Assembly: GCA_025351745.1 (NCBI GenBank)
Contig: JANXVI010000341.1
Span: 1-44,370 of the forward strand
Direction: 5' to 3'
Source of the DNA: Rhodoferax sp.
GTDB lineage: Bacteria > Pseudomonadota > Gammaproteobacteria > Burkholderiales > Burkholderiaceae_C
Length of the DNA stretch: 44,370 bases
The notes under the pieces were generated by a model. It saw only the letters and a program-made list of their open reading frames with translations, was not told where the DNA came from and ran no database searches. Made by a program: the position numbers and the translations under genes. This document shows, piece after piece, positions 1-8,645 of the stretch (the stretch's first letter is position 1; every line of letters begins with the position of its first letter).

Positions 1-1599
1 GACATCCCCGTCAACAGCACCGTGGCTCTGGTGGGTGAGTCGGGCAGTGGCAAGAGCGTGAGCGCCATGAGCATCGTGCGCCTGCTGCCGGAGAACGCCA
101 TCGTCGACGCGAACAGCAAAATTCTGTACAACGGCAAAGACCTGTTGCAGGCACCGATCGAAGATCTGCGGGACTTGCGCGGCAAGGATATTTCTGTGGT
201 CTTCCAGGAGCCCATGAGCTCGCTCAATCCGGTGTTTACCGTCGGCGACCAGATTGCCGAGGTGCTGCGCATCCACCTGAAGCTCAATCGCAAGCAGTCG
301 CTGGACCGCGCGCTGGAGTTGATGACCGAGGTGGGTATTCCCAACCCCAAGGAACGGCTCAACGCCTACCCACACCAGCTCTCGGGCGGCCAACAACAGC
401 GCGTGATGATCGCCATTGCCATCGCCTGCGAACCCAAGCTGCTGATTGCCGACGAGCCTACCACGGCGCTGGACGTCACCGTGCAGCGCCAGATTGTGGA
501 GCTTCTGGCCAGGCTGCAGCAACGCCACAAAATGAGCATGCTGTTCATCAGCCATGACCTGGGGCTGGTGGGTGAAATATCGGACCGCGTGGTGGTGATG
601 CGCCACGGTGTGGTGCGCGAGGCTGGCGACGCCACGACCATTTTTACGGCGCCACAAGACCCCTACACGCAGGCCCTGCTGGCCTGCCGCCCCCGCCTGG
701 ATGTCCGCCCGCGCCGCCTGACGGTGATTGACGACTTCATCAACAAGCGCCCACCCATCACCGAGGAGCGTATCAGCAAGCCCATCGACGGACCGGCGCT
801 GATCGAGGTCAAGGGCTTGCGCAAGGACTACCCGCTCAAGACCGGCTTGTTCAAGCGCAGCGTGTTCAGCGCCGTCAAAGGTGCGGACTTTTCGCTGCAC
901 AAGGGGCGCACGCTGGGGGTGGTGGGTGAGTCTGGGTCGGGCAAAACCACGGTGGGCATGATGCTCACCCGCCTGACCAGCGCCACATCTGGCAGCATCA
1001 TGTTTGAAGGCATAGACCTGGCCACACTCAGCGCGGCCCAGATGCGGGTCTACCGCAGCCGCATCCAGATCATTTTTCAAAATCCGTACGCCAGCCTGAA
1101 CCCGCGCTTCACCATTGGCCAGATATTGATGGAACCCATGCGCATCCACAGCATTGGCAAAGACGATGGTGAACGCGCGCTAGGGGCGGTGGCCCTGATC
1201 GAAAAGGTGGGTTTGCCACGCGACGCCTTTGGCAAATACCCGCACGAATTCTCGGGCGGCCAGCGCCAGCGCATTGCGATTGCGCGCTGCCTGACCATGA
1301 AGCCCGAGATCATTGTTTGCGACGAAAGCGTCAGCGCGCTGGACGTCAGCGTGCAGGCCACGGTGCTGAACCTGCTGCTGGACTTGCAGGAAGAGTTTGG
1401 TCTGACCTATGTCTTCATCAGCCACGACCTGGCCGTGGTCAAGTACATGGCCGACGACATTCTGGTGATGAACCAGGGCGAGATTGTGGAGCGCGGCAGT
1501 TCGGACGACATCTACAACCGCCCCCAGCACGCCTATACGCGGCAACTCCTGAGTGCCATCCCCAAAGGCCTGGAGGGGCATGTTGCGCGGGCAGCATAA
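1..1599 (+). CDS. Fused two-domain peptide-type ABC transporter ATPase (YejF/GsiA-like), 5' truncated
   Basis: The frame is open from base 1, so the start lies upstream of the window; 532 codons are visible. Two complete ABC ATPase domains lie in tandem. The first has Walker A GESGSGKS, signature LSGGQQQR and Walker B LLIADEPT. The second repeats this with GESGSGKT, FSGGQRQR and IIVCDESVSALD. Each half ends in the oligopeptide-transporter C-terminal region (YTQALLACRP, YTRQLLSAIP), which is typical of the OppD/OppF family. In this family the protein energises uptake of di- or oligopeptides (or related small molecules) from the cytoplasmic face of the inner membrane. Fusion of the two ATPases into one chain is normal for YejF and GsiA. 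The substrate cannot be told because the permeases and binding protein are outside the window. Confidence 0.93.
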   Translation, partial: DIPVNSTVALVGESGSGKSVSAMSIVRLLPENAIVDANSKILYNGKDLLQAPIEDLRDLRGKDISVVFQEPMSSLNPVFTVGDQIAEVLRIHLKLNRKQSLDRALELMTEVGIPNPKERLNAYPHQLSGGQQQRVMIAIAIACEPKLLIADEPTTALDVTVQRQIVELLARLQQRHKMSMLFISHDLGLVGEISDRVVVMRHGVVREAGDATTIFTAPQDPYTQALLACRPRLDVRPRRLTVIDDFINKRPPITEERISKPIDGPALIEVKGLRKDYPLKTGLFKRSVFSAVKGADFSLHKGRTLGVVGESGSGKTTVGMMLTRLTSATSGSIMFEGIDLATLSAAQMRVYRSRIQIIFQNPYASLNPRFTIGQILMEPMRIHSIGKDDGERALGAVALIEKVGLPRDAFGKYPHEFSGGQRQRIAIARCLTMKPEIIVCDESVSALDVSVQATVLNLLLDLQEEFGLTYVFISHDLAVVKYMADDILVMNQGEIVERGSSDDIYNRPQHAYTRQLLSAIPKGLEGHVARAA

Positions 1600-1602
1600 G
1601 TA

Positions 1603-1656
1603 AAATAAGGCTCTAGCCCTCGTTATATATGGGTGTTTTGCTATATTTTTTGTAGC
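1603..1656 (-). repeat. Dispersed intergenic repeat, copy 1 (ACGAGGGCTAGA family)
   Basis: Read on the minus strand, a small hairpin (GCTA ... TAGC, A-rich loop) is followed about 17 bases later by AACGAGGGCTAGAGCC. The same arrangement recurs at 12036, 16990, 28055 and 36776, always between genes. This copy starts four bases after the ABC ATPase stop codon. Confidence 0.7.
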
Positions 1657-1677
1657 GCCGCAAAAAAGATAGCGGTC

Positions 1678-1749
1678 TCAGGCTTCACCAGCCGGCTGCT
1701 TGTAGGGTGCGTTAGGCCACAGACACTACCCCAGAGGGCGGCGTATCAT
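1678..1749 (-). pseudogene. Relic of a second LpxL/HtrB-like acyltransferase gene (C-terminal end only)
   Basis: Translated on the minus strand, this stretch reads MIRRPLG, an internal stop, CLWPNAPYKQPAGEA and a stop. It aligns without gaps to the last 23 residues of the intact acyltransferase gene at 5224 (LIRRAPGQYLWSYARYKQPA...), including the matching stop position. Nothing of the rest of the gene is visible upstream, because the pseudopilin gene begins at 1800. It is therefore a degraded 3' remnant, either of a former tandem paralogue or of a copy made when the 1.8-5.15 kb segment was placed here. Confidence 0.7.
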
Positions 1750-1799
1750 GCATTACGTACGCTTGATACCGTCGAGAACAGCCCTCAACAACTTTGTCC

Positions 1800-2297
1800 A
1801 TGAATACTCAATTCATGCGTTCAAAACGCGTACCGCTGTCACGCTTTCAAAAGGCTGGGCTGACACTCATTGAGCTCCTTCTGGTGCTGGGGTTAGTAGG
1901 CGTATTGGCGGCAATTGCAATGCCGATGTACGCCAACTACCGCGAACGAATCAACCGATCCACTGCGATTTTGGACATCAAGGTCATTCAAGCGCTGATC
2001 GCTGACTATGCTGGAAGCGGCGGAACGTTTCCGGCCACACTGGCGGCTGTCGGCAATGGGGGGAAGCTCGACCCTTGGGGCCATGCCTACCAATACGTCG
2101 ACCTGACATCAGTCAAAGGCCACGCAAACGCGCGAAAAGATCACAAGCTGAATCCAATCAATTCCGATTTTGATCTTTACAGCATGGGCAAAGATGGCCT
2201 GACCAAGCCGCAGCTGACACAAAAAGACAGTCTTGACGATATCGTACGTGCGCGCGATGGCGCATTCGTCGGGCTGGCTTCGGACTTCTCTCCGTGA
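1800..2297 (+). CDS. GspG-like type II secretion/type IV pilus pseudopilin
   Basis: 165 residues with a class III prepilin leader: a basic 20-residue N-terminus ending in KAG, then LTLIELLLVLGLVGVLAAIA. A prepilin peptidase would cut after G20, and the conserved Glu is at +5. The C-terminal part carries the GspG pattern DPWGHAYQY ... DLYSMGKDG ... DDI, which in GspG forms the Ca2+-binding loop. I chose the ATG at 1800; a TTG two codons earlier is also possible. It is followed after 28 bases by a GGDEF/EAL protein, so the two are probably cotranscribed. No other secretion or pilus genes are visible, so this is an orphan pseudopilin; its assembly machinery must be elsewhere. Confidence 0.85.
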   Translation: MNTQFMRSKRVPLSRFQKAGLTLIELLLVLGLVGVLAAIAMPMYANYRERINRSTAILDIKVIQALIADYAGSGGTFPATLAAVGNGGKLDPWGHAYQYVDLTSVKGHANARKDHKLNPINSDFDLYSMGKDGLTKPQLTQKDSLDDIVRARDGAFVGLASDFSP

Positions 2298-2325
2298 TGG
2301 CCCCCGGCCCTGACACCCGATTCTG

Positions 2326-5151
2326 GTGCCCGTAAGAATGCGCATCGAGGGGACGTTTCTGCGCAGCGTCGTCGCGCGTCGCATATTTTTCCTGTTCGTT
2401 TTGTCTGCATTTGTCCCAGTGGTCATGCTGGGCGCGCTTTCCTACGGCAACGTCCGCGGAGTCGTCAACGAACAGGCACAACGACAGCTGGTACAGGCCG
2501 GCAGCGCATACTCCAGAGCGCTTTACGACCGTCTGCTGGGTGCTCATTTCATCCTGAACGCAATCGCCCGTCAAATCCGTGCCGGCGATAAGGTTGCCGA
2601 CACGAAACAATTTGCACTGCAAAGAGTGTTCCGTCGCACTTATTTCATCGTAAATGACGATGTCTCACTCCTTTTTGGTCAACCCTCGCAGGGCCGCCCG
2701 CCACCGATTGATCTGCGGGGGGCCGCACATCTTGCCAGGGGTGAAGTAATAGTTCAGTTAACAGCGCAGACTGATGTCAAGCCCTGGTTGGCGGTCGCCA
2801 TTGATCCCTCCCAACCGGCACGCGGCGTACTGGCGGCGGAACTTGATGCGGCCTATATCTGGGGTGATCAGGAGGAAATATCCTATTCGATGGACATCTG
2901 TGTGCTCGCGGAAGGCGCGCGGGTTCTGTACTGCTCAAACGACAAGGTTAAATCAACCGCCGCCGAATTCGCCTTGCAGGGCGCTGATCGCACTATTCGC
3001 AGCGGCGAAGGTTGGCTATCTGCCACCAGCGGCCTATTTCTTAAGGCCAAGTTTGCCGCTTCGGACTGGACAATCGTAGCGCTGCAACCCGGTGGGCTGG
3101 CCATTGCTTCGCTAACCCAGTTGACGCAAAGGTTTCTGGGCCTCACGGTCCTGATCCTTTTGCTTGTTGCATTGTTGAGCGTGGTGCAAATTCGACGCAC
3201 ACTGGTGCCAATTGAACGACTAATGGACGGGACCCGGCGCATAGCCCGGGAGGAGTTTGATCAACCGGTGATGGTCGAACGAGATGACGAATTTGGCCAG
3301 CTGGCGCATGCACTCAATGGCATGGCAAACCGCCTCGGACGTCAGATGGGTGCAATGCGTGCGCTGTCAGAGATTGACCAGAAAATCCTGTCCCACCTAG
3401 ACATTGAGCAAGTCATAGCGCGAGTGTTGGCGCGCCTGATGGAGATTTTGCCCGAGGCTGCGGCCAGCGTAATCGTGTTCGATCATATTTCGGGCCATTT
3501 TGGCACTGCGTATCTCCGGCGCGACGTGGATGCGAAGACAGTGCAGATCCAGGTGCCACTCGACACGCCAAGCTTGGTGGACTTTGTCCATCACCGCGAT
3601 GGGATGTGGTTTGATGTAGATGGACCAGGCGTTCCAGGTTTTGTTTGCGTATCTAGCAACTCTGGCGCAACACGATGCTTTGTGCTTCCCATTGTTGGGC
3701 GCGCGGATGTCCGCGGTGCGCTGGTGTTGGGTGTGGCAGATCAGCAGCTTGTCATTGACGAGTTGATAGCTCAGGTCCGCGATCTGGGTAACCGGGTCGC
3801 AGTGGCACTTGCTGCGCACACGCGCGAAGCCCAATTGGTGTTCCATGCTCACCACGACGATCTGACGGGTTTGCCCAACCGGGTGCTTCTGCGCGAGCGA
3901 CTGCAGCAAGAGCTTGCACACGCACGCCGCAATGGCCGCCAGCTGGCGCTGCTGCTTTTGGACCTTGACCGATTCAAGAGCATCAATGACACCCTCGGGC
4001 ACGATGGCGGCGACCAACTATTGTGTGTGGCCGCCGACCGCCTGCGCGCTTGCGTGCGGGAATGTGACACGGTGGCGCGGCTCGGTGGAGACGAGTTTGT
4101 CGTGCTGCTGACCGGGTTGGAAAACCCCCAGCAAGCCGCGATGGTTGCCGGGCAGGTCCTGGCCGTACTTACCCAACCATTCCACATCAACGATACCGAG
4201 TGCTTCATCGGCGTCAGCATCGGTGTGTCGGTATTTCCGGCCGATGGAACGGTAGCCGAAGAGCTGCTCAAACATGCGGACATTGCGATGTACCGTGCCA
4301 AGGCAGCAGGGCGCGGCCGCTTTGTCTTCTTTGCGGACAGTATGGACGTGGAACAGCGGGAGCGCGCCTTGATGGAGCATGAATTGCGCCTGGCGATCGC
4401 GCGCCAGCAGCTGACCGTGCACTACCAACCGCGGATTGACCTACGCGATGGCCGTTTGCTTGGGGCTGAAGCACTGCTGCGCTGGCAACACCCGGTGTTG
4501 GGGAACGTGTCACCTGCGACTTTCATTCCATTGGCCGAGGAGGTCGGGCTTATCGATGAAATAGGTCCCTGGGTTCTGCGTCGTGCCTGTGAGCAGTTTG
4601 CCGCGTGGCTAGCCGCCGGTTACTCTGTCGGCTCTGTAGCGGTCAACGTTTCGGGTAGACAGTTCAAGAACGACAATCTAGTCGCACTTGTAGAGGATGT
4701 ACTTGAGGTCTGCGGCCTCGCACCGCACGCACTGGAACTTGAAGTGACGGAAGGCATCCTGATTGACGACATCGATTCCGTGATTAGCGTGCTGGATCGA
4801 CTCAAACAGATCGGCGTGTCGGTGGCCCTCGACGATTTCGGAACCGGCTACTCCTCGATGGCCTATCTGCGTCGTTTGCCAATCGACGTATTGAAAATTG
4901 ACCAGTCCTTCGTTCAGGAACTGGCCAATGAAGAAGGCGCCCGCAGCATTGTGCAGGCCATCATCGCCATGGCGCATGCGCTACATAAAAGCGTAGTTGC
5001 CGAAGGTGTGGAGACGCTGGCACAGGCAACGCTGCTGCGCGCATGGGGTTGCGGTGGGGCGCAGGGATATTATTTCAGCCACCCGATGGCAGCCACTGCG
5101 TTCGAAGACATGATGAGAAGCAACCTGCCGCCTCTGGATGAGCCTCGGTAA
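2326..5151 (+). CDS. Membrane-bound GGDEF/EAL c-di-GMP enzyme with HAMP and GAF-like domains
   Basis: 941 residues from a GTG at 2326; an ATG four codons later (2338) is an alternative. Order: transmembrane helix (about 17-40), a Cache-like periplasmic sensor region, a second helix (about 265-288), HAMP (about 290-340), a GAF-like domain (about 350-500), GGDEF and EAL. The GGDEF motif is intact (G587-F591) and is preceded by the inhibitory-site RxxD (RECD) exactly five residues upstream, so cyclase activity with product inhibition is expected. The EAL domain keeps E715-A716-L717 and the catalytic signatures NVSGRQF, LEVTEGI, DDFGTGYSS and EGVET, so phosphodiesterase activity is also plausible. 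Which activity dominates cannot be told. The pseudopilin immediately upstream suggests that the signal concerns surface attachment or pilus function. Confidence 0.92.
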   Translation: MPVRMRIEGTFLRSVVARRIFFLFVLSAFVPVVMLGALSYGNVRGVVNEQAQRQLVQAGSAYSRALYDRLLGAHFILNAIARQIRAGDKVADTKQFALQRVFRRTYFIVNDDVSLLFGQPSQGRPPPIDLRGAAHLARGEVIVQLTAQTDVKPWLAVAIDPSQPARGVLAAELDAAYIWGDQEEISYSMDICVLAEGARVLYCSNDKVKSTAAEFALQGADRTIRSGEGWLSATSGLFLKAKFAASDWTIVALQPGGLAIASLTQLTQRFLGLTVLILLLVALLSVVQIRRTLVPIERLMDGTRRIAREEFDQPVMVERDDEFGQLAHALNGMANRLGRQMGAMRALSEIDQKILSHLDIEQVIARVLARLMEILPEAAASVIVFDHISGHFGTAYLRRDVDAKTVQIQVPLDTPSLVDFVHHRDGMWFDVDGPGVPGFVCVSSNSGATRCFVLPIVGRADVRGALVLGVADQQLVIDELIAQVRDLGNRVAVALAAHTREAQLVFHAHHDDLTGLPNRVLLRERLQQELAHARRNGRQLALLLLDLDRFKSINDTLGHDGGDQLLCVAADRLRACVRECDTVARLGGDEFVVLLTGLENPQQAAMVAGQVLAVLTQPFHINDTECFIGVSIGVSVFPADGTVAEELLKHADIAMYRAKAAGRGRFVFFADSMDVEQRERALMEHELRLAIARQQLTVHYQPRIDLRDGRLLGAEALLRWQHPVLGNVSPATFIPLAEEVGLIDEIGPWVLRRACEQFAAWLAAGYSVGSVAVNVSGRQFKNDNLVALVEDVLEVCGLAPHALELEVTEGILIDDIDSVISVLDRLKQIGVSVALDDFGTGYSSMAYLRRLPIDVLKIDQSFVQELANEEGARSIVQAIIAMAHALHKSVVAEGVETLAQATLLRAWGCGGAQGYYFSHPMAATAFEDMMRSNLPPLDEPR

Positions 5152-5223
5152 CCGGCCCGCCGCAATAGCTGATTTCAATGCACGGTGGTTGGCATCGGAA
5201 GAACCCCACGCGGTGGCCGTTGT

Positions 5224-6081
5224 TCACGTCTCATGCGCCGGCTGCTTGTAGCGGGCGTAGGACCACAGGTACTGGCCAGGCGCGCGTCGTATCAGGCGCT
5301 CCATGCCGGCATTCACCACCGTGGTGGCCGCCTCTGGAGAGATGCCGGCGGCGTGTAGTTCCGGCGCATCCAGGGGCTCGAAATGCATCACATAGCCCTT
5401 GCCTACCCCCATCCGCTCACACCAGCACAGCAACACGCGGGCTCCCGTTTGTTGCGCCAGCCGCGGCAAAAGGGTCATGGTGTAGGCTGAGCGTCCAAAA
5501 AACGGTGCCCAAGCCCCCTGCCCTCGGGGCGGAACCTGGTCCGGCAAGATCGCGGTGTAGCCACCACTGCGCAACACGCGCATCAAGCTGCGCACACCGG
5601 CCACGCTGGTGGGCACCGCCTTCAGACCCGGGCGGTCGCGCGAACGGGCGACCAGTGGTGCCAACCAGGCCTTGCGGGCGGGGCGGTACAGGGCCACCAG
5701 CGGGCCACGCGTGGGGCCGTAACGCTCGGCCAGCGACTGGCCGATCATCTCCCAGCACCCCATATGCGGCAGCGCCAGGATCACTCCCTTGCCTACGTCC
5801 AATGCGGCTTCAAAGTGCTCAACGCCGTCCCATTGCACCAAGTGCAGCACGCCTTGCCCTGGCGGCCGCAGCCACAGCCAGGGGAGCTCGGCCAGCATGG
5901 TGCCTATGGCAGCGCGTGCGGGTCGGTATTGGGATGGCGTGAAGCCGGCGGCCGAAGCCTGTTCTTCAAACCGGCGGCGGTAGGCACTGGAGAACAACCA
6001 GGTCAGCCAGCCCAACAGCGCGCCCAGGCGCTGCATCAGTGGTAAGGGAACATGACCCAGCAGGCGAAACAGACGGACCAT
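5224..6081 (-). CDS. LpxL/HtrB-type lysophospholipid/lipid A acyltransferase family protein
   Basis: 285 residues from the ATG at 6081; an ATG two codons upstream and a GTG at 6132 are alternatives, but MVRLFRLLGHVPLPLMQ matches the usual start of the family. A hydrophobic N-terminal anchor (residues 5-30) precedes the acyltransferase domain with the HX4E catalytic motif HMGCWE and the later block LPDQVPPRGQGAWAPFFG. Members transfer a fatty acyl group from acyl-ACP to a lipid A precursor or related glycolipid at the inner face of the inner membrane. It lies 70 bases downstream of a LytTR response regulator on the same strand and may be the last gene of that operon. A degraded copy of its 3' end is found at 1678-1749. 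Confidence 0.88.
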   Translation of the reverse strand: MVRLFRLLGHVPLPLMQRLGALLGWLTWLFSSAYRRRFEEQASAAGFTPSQYRPARAAIGTMLAELPWLWLRPPGQGVLHLVQWDGVEHFEAALDVGKGVILALPHMGCWEMIGQSLAERYGPTRGPLVALYRPARKAWLAPLVARSRDRPGLKAVPTSVAGVRSLMRVLRSGGYTAILPDQVPPRGQGAWAPFFGRSAYTMTLLPRLAQQTGARVLLCWCERMGVGKGYVMHFEPLDAPELHAAGISPEAATTVVNAGMERLIRRAPGQYLWSYARYKQPAHET

Positions 6082-6150
6082 CAACATGGGGCCATTGTCG
6101 CTGACACAGACGCGCGGTGCGGGGCTCGACACGGGGCTCCAGACGGCGCC

Positions 6151-6978
6151 CTACATCGCCTTGAACAAACCGGTGTAGCTGCGGCTGACTTCCAGCTTTT
6201 CGTTGCTGCCGCGCACACTGACCAGCTGGCGTCCGCGTTCGTCGCGGCTCACGCCGGCCACCGCCTTGATGTTGACCAGGGTCGAGCGGTGGATTTGCCA
6301 GAAGAGGCGCATGTCCAGCTCTTCCACCAGTTCCTTGATGGGTTTGCGAATCAGCGCTTCCACCGTCACGGTCTGTACCCGGGTGTACTTTTCATCGGAT
6401 ACAAAGAACAGCACGTCTTCGACCGGGATCATCTGGATCGCCTGACGCACCGTGGCCTGTATCCATTGCAGTTTGGCGGGGCCTTGGGGGTTGAGCTGCC
6501 CGGCCAGTTTTTGCAGCAATTGCTGCATGTCGGGTGTATGGGCTGGCAGGGGCGGAGGTGCTTCGTTGGGTGCCTGAGCGGCGCGGTCCGCCATGCGCTG
6601 TCGGATACGCGCCACCGTCACCAGCAGGCGCTCACGCTCGGCCGGTTTGAGCACATAGTCCACCACGCCCTGTTCAAACGCCTGCACGGCGTACTGGTCA
6701 TAGGCGGTGATGAACACAATCTCGCAACCCGGCCAGCCATCCGCCTCGTCAAACGTCGGCAGCTGTGCGATTTGCCGCGCCGCATCGACCCCGGTCAGCA
6801 CCGGCATGCGGATGTCCAGGAAAACAATATCCGGATGGTGCTGCTCGGTCAACGCTACGGCCTCCTTGCCGTTCTTGGCTTCGGCCACGACCTCCAGCTC
6901 GGGCCACACTTCTAGCAGGCGGGCGCGCAGCTGTTCGCGCATCAGTCGTTCGTCGTCGGCAATCAGGGCGCGTGTCAT
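6151..6978 (-). CDS. LytTR-family (LytR/AlgR) response regulator
   Basis: 275 residues from the ATG at 6978 (MTRALIADDE); an ATG two codons upstream is also in frame. The receiver domain (1-120) has the acidic pair in ADDE, phospho-acceptor D55 in FLDIRMP and the conserved lysine K111 in VLKPAE. A proline-rich linker leads to a C-terminal LytTR DNA-binding domain (about 170-275) with FWQIHRSTLVNIKAV. Such regulators bind DNA through a ten-stranded beta fold when phosphorylated. The partner kinase lies 44 bases upstream, transcribed in the same direction. Confidence 0.93.
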   Translation of the reverse strand: MTRALIADDERLMREQLRARLLEVWPELEVVAEAKNGKEAVALTEQHHPDIVFLDIRMPVLTGVDAARQIAQLPTFDEADGWPGCEIVFITAYDQYAVQAFEQGVVDYVLKPAERERLLVTVARIRQRMADRAAQAPNEAPPPLPAHTPDMQQLLQKLAGQLNPQGPAKLQWIQATVRQAIQMIPVEDVLFFVSDEKYTRVQTVTVEALIRKPIKELVEELDMRLFWQIHRSTLVNIKAVAGVSRDERGRQLVSVRGSNEKLEVSRSYTGLFKAM

Positions 6979-7022
6979 GTGCAAAATCCGTTCAAAAGTC
7001 GTTGTTGTATCTGCTCTGAGGC

Positions 7023-8441
7023 CTAGGCCTCGGTGCGCAAGACATAGGGCACCGTGATGGTGACCGATGTGCCGCCGCCAGCGGTCTCCGCCACGGTCAG
7101 GCTGGCCTTGCCGCCATACAGCAGCGCCAGACGCTCCCGGATGTTACTCAAACCTATGCCCGTTCCGGCGGTGGCGGCAACACCAAAGCCCAGCCCCGTG
7201 TCGGCCACGGTGACGGCTAGCTTGCCGTGCACAATTTCTGCGCTGACCGTTAGTTGGCCGCCTTCTGCCTTGGGCTCCAGGCCGTGTTTGATGGCGTTTT
7301 CCACCAGGCTTTGCAGCATCATCGGCGGGAATTCGGCAGACAGCAGGCCGTCGGAGACACGCACATCGGTCTGCAGGCGCTCTTCCATGCGAACCTTCAA
7401 GATTTCGAGATACGGGCGAATCACCGCCAGCTCTTTGCCCAGGTCCCGCGTGCCTTGGGCGTTGGCCTCCCGCATCGTGGGCATGCTGGCGCGCAGCAAC
7501 GCGATCAGATTCTTCTGCATGATGCTGGCCCTGGGTGGATCGGTCTCGATCAAGTGGTCAATGCTGGCCAGCGTGTTGAACAGGAAGTGCGGTTCTACTT
7601 GCGCTTGCATGGCTGCCATACGGGCTTCCACGACTTGGCGTTTCAGCGATTCCGACTCCGCCACTTCGGTCGCCTGTGCGGCCTTGGCCTCGGCCTGCAC
7701 TTTGCCCTTGTAGGTAATCTTGAGGATGCCGGACAGCAGGATGAACCACATCGTCAACGGCATCATGGATTCGCCGTAGGTATGGATGCGGGAGTTCGAT
7801 CGCCATACGCCTACAGCCTCCTGCGCAGCTTCTCGGGCCTCTTCGGCAATGCTCTTGGCATCCTCGGCCGCCAGTTGCGCGTCGTCGTGGGCCTCTTGCA
7901 TGGCCTCACGGATATCGCGCTTGGCCTGCGCAATGGCCTCGCGCACCGTCTCGTTGTCTGCTCCGGGGGGCAGTGTGATGTGGACTTCCGGCTTGGGCGA
8001 GGCGCGTGGCGCCTCTTTTGGTGAAGTGGTCGAAGCAGACTCGGCGGGCGGCGCTGGGGTAGTTGGGGTAGCTGGGGTAGCCGCGCTAGCTGGAGTGGCT
8101 GGAGTTGCCGGGAGTGTCGTGACCTTTACACCCCGTTCGTTGATGACAATATCTAGCCCGTCTTTGCTGCCGCTCGATGGTTTGGCTTTTTGCTTTTGGT
8201 TCTGGCCCTTGGACGGCTGGGGCACGTCGTGCCGGTGGGCGGCCTCCACATAGGTCCAACTGAATGGCGGCAGGTCGTGCAGGATACCGATGGCGATCAG
8301 CAATACCAGGGCCGACGCAAGGAACCGCCACCATGTGATGCCAACGAGCCAATGGCCGTAGCGGTGGTAGGCAGCAACTGCGGCTTCGGCAAAGCGGGAC
8401 CAGGCGCTTAGGAGGGGTTGAAGGGGATGGGATTGGTTCAT
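7023..8441 (-). CDS. His_kinase (LytS/YehU-type) sensor kinase with a Pro-Thr-Ala repeat segment
   Basis: 472 residues from the ATG at 8441. The open frame continues upstream, but the extension looks non-coding. One helix (about 36-56) and a second (about 226-242) flank a loop of about 170 residues. The cytoplasmic part is a His_kinase domain with H285 in EPHFLFNTL, the N box MLQSLVENAIKHGL and glycine-rich DTGLGFG and GTGIGLSNIRERL. The loop is unusual: a basic linker, a run of PATPATP-like repeats (109-133; DNA 8051-8115 is correspondingly repetitive) and a charged, alanine-rich helix (160-210). It is coded just upstream of the LytTR regulator and presumably phosphorylates it. Confidence 0.92.
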   Translation of the reverse strand: MNQSHPLQPLLSAWSRFAEAAVAAYHRYGHWLVGITWWRFLASALVLLIAIGILHDLPPFSWTYVEAAHRHDVPQPSKGQNQKQKAKPSSGSKDGLDIVINERGVKVTTLPATPATPASAATPATPTTPAPPAESASTTSPKEAPRASPKPEVHITLPPGADNETVREAIAQAKRDIREAMQEAHDDAQLAAEDAKSIAEEAREAAQEAVGVWRSNSRIHTYGESMMPLTMWFILLSGILKITYKGKVQAEAKAAQATEVAESESLKRQVVEARMAAMQAQVEPHFLFNTLASIDHLIETDPPRASIMQKNLIALLRASMPTMREANAQGTRDLGKELAVIRPYLEILKVRMEERLQTDVRVSDGLLSAEFPPMMLQSLVENAIKHGLEPKAEGGQLTVSAEIVHGKLAVTVADTGLGFGVAATAGTGIGLSNIRERLALLYGGKASLTVAETAGGGTSVTITVPYVLRTEA

Positions 8442-8612
8442 GGTGGATGCGGACGCTGGAATACTGTGAATGCCTTGACTGTACCCACGGCGTCCCAGGT
8501 GTCGCCAGCGCCACGCGACGCAATGCCTCGTCAAAGGACAGACTGCAAGATGCGGTGATAAACCGATAGCCCGAATGGCAGTTGCACTTTCGTCACCCGT
8601 TTGGGGCGCAAG

Positions 8613-8629
8613 GGCGTTTGCGCAACGCC
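8613..8629. promoter_or_regulatory. Inverted repeat in the divergent promoter region, possible operator
   Basis: GGCGTT and AACGCC flank the 5-base centre TGCGC, 17 bases in front of the HTH gene start at 8646. The 204-base gap between this gene and the divergent kinase gene must hold promoters for both. An autoregulatory site is plausible but unproven. Confidence 0.35.
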
Positions 8630-8645
8630 GGTTTATCATCGCCCC

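Noticed and set aside
5178-5942. A 254-codon plus-strand open frame opposite the acyltransferase gene
   Set aside because: It is antisense to a clear LpxL-family protein, is rich in Arg, Pro and Ala, and has no recognisable family; it is a product of GC-rich coding on the other strand.
6052-6915. A 287-codon plus-strand open frame opposite the LytTR regulator
   Set aside because: It is antisense to a gene with receiver and LytTR motifs and has a composition typical of shadow frames (high His, Gln, Leu).
7254-8024. A 256-codon plus-strand open frame opposite the sensor kinase
   Set aside because: The minus strand carries all His_kinase motifs; this frame has none.
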